Part shown: in pieces, positions 62,282-64,000 of the stretch
How positions within the stretch are numbered: position 1 is the stretch's first letter
Layout of the letters: the number at the start of each line of letters is the position of its first letter
Assembly (NCBI RefSeq): GCF_014650075.1
Contig: NZ_BMUG01000004.1
Coordinates: 124,001-188,000, forward strand
Length of the DNA stretch: 64,000 bases
Source of the DNA: Streptomyces microflavus
GTDB taxonomy: Bacteria > Actinomycetota > Actinomycetes > Streptomycetales > Streptomycetaceae
Reading direction: 5' to 3'
The notes under the pieces: generated by a model
The model's database searches: none
The model's input: only the letters and a program-made list of their open reading frames with translations
Told to the model about the DNA's origin: nothing
Program-made: the position numbers and the translations under genes

Positions 62282-63499
62282 GTGACCCCCGCCGATCTCT
62301 CCAGGACCGTGCTGCACGCCGTGCGCCGCGCGGTCGACGAGAACGCGCTGCGCGCGCCCGTGCCCGCGCGCGTGCGGGTGGAGAGGACACGGCCCGGAGG
62401 CAGCGGCGACTACGCCTGCGCGGTCGCGCTCCAGCTCGCCGGTCCCGCCGAGCTGCCGGCCCTGGAGGTCGCGCGGATCCTGCGCGAGCGGGTCGCCGCC
62501 GAGCCCGGCATCGGGCGGGTCGAGATCACCGGTCCCGGGTTCCTGAGCTTCACCCTCGATGTCCCCTCCGACAGCGACCTGGCCGTTCTCGACGCCGTAC
62601 GGGAGCAGGGAATCGCGTACGGACACGGGGGCGCACTCCGGGACGAGATCCTCCAGTTCCACCACGCGCGGGAGGTGCGCGCCGCCGTCACCGCCCATGC
62701 CGTGCGCCGGCTCCTCGTCTCCCAGGGCGCCCGGGTCCGGATCAGCTGCGATGAGGCGGGCGGCCCGGAGTGGAGCCGCCTCGGCGTCACCGTCGACGCG
62801 TACGGCACGCCCCCCGTCCCGCTTCCCCGGATCCGCCCCGTGCCCGCCGGTGCCACCGCGGGGGAGCTGCTGGAGCGGCTCGGCGCGGACGCCGTCCGCT
62901 GGGGGCTGCTGCGGCCCGCCGGCCACGACCGAGCCCCCCTCGGCGACGACCTGCTCGTCCAGGGGGAGGCCAACCCGCTCTTCCGCGTCCGGTACGCCCA
63001 CGCCAGGGCCCGCGCCCTCACCCGGGGCGCCGCCGCCCTGGGGTTCACCTCGGAGCCCGGAGAGTCCCTGGAGCCCGTCGCGCACGAGGGTGCCGACCTC
63101 GCCGCGTCCGAAGGCGCCGCTTACGCCACGCACGCGGAGCCCGCCCCGTACGAAAGCGCCTACGCCGCGCACAAGGGCGCCGAGCCCCTCGCGCATGCAG
63201 CCGCCACCCCCTCCCCGCCCCCCGAAGCCCCCGCCCGCCCCCTCCTCGATCTTCTCGCCGACCACCCCGGCGTCCTCCTCGCCGCAGCCCGTCACCGTGC
63301 GCCCGACCGGGTCGCCCGGCAGCTGGAAGCCGTTGCCCACGCGTTCTTCGACTTCCACGACAGCTGTCCGCCGCTGCCCTCGGGCGACGAGAAACCCTCG
63401 GCCGCCCACCGCTCCCGGCTGGCCCTTGCCGAAGCCGCCGGGACGGTGCTGGCAGGCGGCCTGTCCCTGCTCGGTATCAGCGCGCCCGCTTACCTCTGA
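62282..63499 (+). CDS. nrtL: ArgS-related anticodon-binding protein NrtL
   Basis: 405 residues. An ArgS-like N-terminal domain (ADYACAVALQLAGPAELPALEVARILRE in part, ITGPGFLSFTLD) is followed by a shortened core, an Ala/Pro-rich stretch of about 60 residues, then a DALR anticodon-binding domain (VARQLEAVAHAFFDFHDSCPPLP). The HIGH and KMSKS motifs of arginyl-tRNA synthetase are missing, so it cannot charge tRNA. NrtL proteins occur upstream of lysA in streptomycetes, as here with a 29-bp gap. Its role is not known; regulation of the lysine and threonine genes is a possibility. Confidence 0.85.
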   Translation: MTPADLSRTVLHAVRRAVDENALRAPVPARVRVERTRPGGSGDYACAVALQLAGPAELPALEVARILRERVAAEPGIGRVEITGPGFLSFTLDVPSDSDLAVLDAVREQGIAYGHGGALRDEILQFHHAREVRAAVTAHAVRRLLVSQGARVRISCDEAGGPEWSRLGVTVDAYGTPPVPLPRIRPVPAGATAGELLERLGADAVRWGLLRPAGHDRAPLGDDLLVQGEANPLFRVRYAHARARALTRGAAALGFTSEPGESLEPVAHEGADLAASEGAAYATHAEPAPYESAYAAHKGAEPLAHAAATPSPPPEAPARPLLDLLADHPGVLLAAARHRAPDRVARQLEAVAHAFFDFHDSCPPLPSGDEKPSAAHRSRLALAEAAGTVLAGGLSLLGISAPAYL

Positions 63500-63528
63500 C
63501 GACTCTGACGAATCCGAGAGACCTCACC

Positions 63529-64000
63529 ATGAGCCGCTCCGCACACCCCGCCGGTCCCCGTCACGCCGACGTCATGACCGAGGGGCACTACTCCGCCCCC
63601 GCCGCTGACCTGAACGTCCTGGACGAGAAGGTCTGGGCCCGTACCGTCACCCGTGACGCGGACGGTGCCCTCACCGTCGGCGGGATCGCCGTCGCCCGGC
63701 TCGCCGAGGAGTTCGGCACCCCCGCCTACTTCCTCGACGAGAGCGACTTCCGCGCCCGGTGCCGGGCCTGGGCCGATGCCTTCGGGCCGGACGCCGACGT
63801 CTTCTACGCCGGAAAGGCCTTCCTCTCCCGCGCCGTCGTGCGCTGGCTGCAGGAGGAGGGGCTGAATCTCGATGTCTGCTCCGGGGGGGAGCTGACCACC
63901 GCGCTCGATGCCGGGATGCCCGCCGAGCGCATCGCCTTCCACGGCAACAACAAGACCGTCGCCGAGATCGAGCGCGCCGTCGAGGCCGGTGTCGGGCGGA
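63529..64000 (+). CDS. lysA: Diaminopimelate decarboxylase (5' part)
   Basis: The first 157 residues of LysA, cut by the window end. The lysine that binds PLP is in VFYAGKAFLSRAVVRWLQEEG. LDVCSGGELTTALDAGMPAERIAFHGNNKT follows, as in LysA barrel enzymes. It makes lysine from meso-diaminopimelate in the last step of the pathway. The ATG at 63529 follows GAGAGACCTC. It lies 29 bp after nrtL and is probably in one operon with it and, beyond the window, with threonine pathway genes as in other streptomycetes. Confidence 0.96.
   Translation, partial: MSRSAHPAGPRHADVMTEGHYSAPAADLNVLDEKVWARTVTRDADGALTVGGIAVARLAEEFGTPAYFLDESDFRARCRAWADAFGPDADVFYAGKAFLSRAVVRWLQEEGLNLDVCSGGELTTALDAGMPAERIAFHGNNKTVAEIERAVEAGVGR

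Overview
The window is a stretch of high-GC actinobacterial chromosome, almost certainly from a Streptomyces. The signs are very high third-position GC, GTG and leaderless starts, a fused 2-oxoglutarate dehydrogenase (Kgd type), a conservon (cvnABCD), a bacterial Ku with a separate LigD-like polymerase, a LAL-type LuxR regulator carrying TTA codons, and several one- or two-gene regulatory modules. From memory, the order malic enzyme - kgd - two-component pair - lon - conservon - tRNA-Arg - nrtL - lysA resembles the core chromosome of Streptomyces coelicolor. I could not run a comparison.

Layout. 1-8.1 kb: end of an unknown gene, a polar amino-acid ABC transporter operon (minus strand), malic enzyme, an MDR oxidoreductase, a secreted GH5 glycosidase and a GNAT acetyltransferase. 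8.1-12.2 kb: a small HTH protein with a Clp-N protein behind a leaderless, doubly repeated operator-promoter; a PadR regulator with a DUF4097 protein; two hypotheticals. 12.3-24.7 kb: Kgd, an OmpR-type two-component pair, a spermidine-synthase-like protein, a broken LamG gene, Lon with a ClgR-like box, a polysaccharide deacetylase facing a MarR regulator, and a PP2C-like protein. 24.7-32.5 kb: the conservon, a StyA-like flavin monooxygenase and an NlpC/P60 hydrolase. 32.5-41.2 kb: a pseudokinase with a PQQ propeller, a TetR regulator, two divergent diiron (ferritin-like) proteins, an ADP-ribosylglycohydrolase and a proline-rich membrane protein preceded by 23-bp tandem repeats. 41.2-48.6 kb: a DUF3291 protein with an amidase, a PBP/SEDS cell-wall pair, a secreted SH3 protein, and a lipoprotein with a histidine kinase that lacks an adjacent regulator. 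48.6-57.2 kb: zinc-ribbon and HEAT-repeat proteins, the NHEJ pair (LigD polymerase and Ku), an active-looking Ser/Thr kinase and a convergently overlapping membrane protein.

57.2-61.5 kb looks like a small accessory island against a tRNA-Arg(CCG) gene. It is gene-poor and lower in GC at its edges. It carries a LuxR/AAA regulator with TTA at codons 2 and 160, a perfect 17-bp palindrome upstream of that gene, and a small four-cysteine secreted protein whose cysteine pattern recalls the tendamistat family. A degenerate inverted repeat of about 75-85 bp flanks the two genes. This is the most unusual part of the window. The window closes with a single-domain response regulator, NrtL (an ArgS-like protein without a catalytic core) and the start of lysA.

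Most genes are ordinary Streptomyces core genes. The parts most worth follow-up are the leaderless HTH/Clp-N switch, the pseudokinase-propeller fusion, the TTA-LuxR and secreted-protein island, the divergent diiron pair and the ClgR box at lon.
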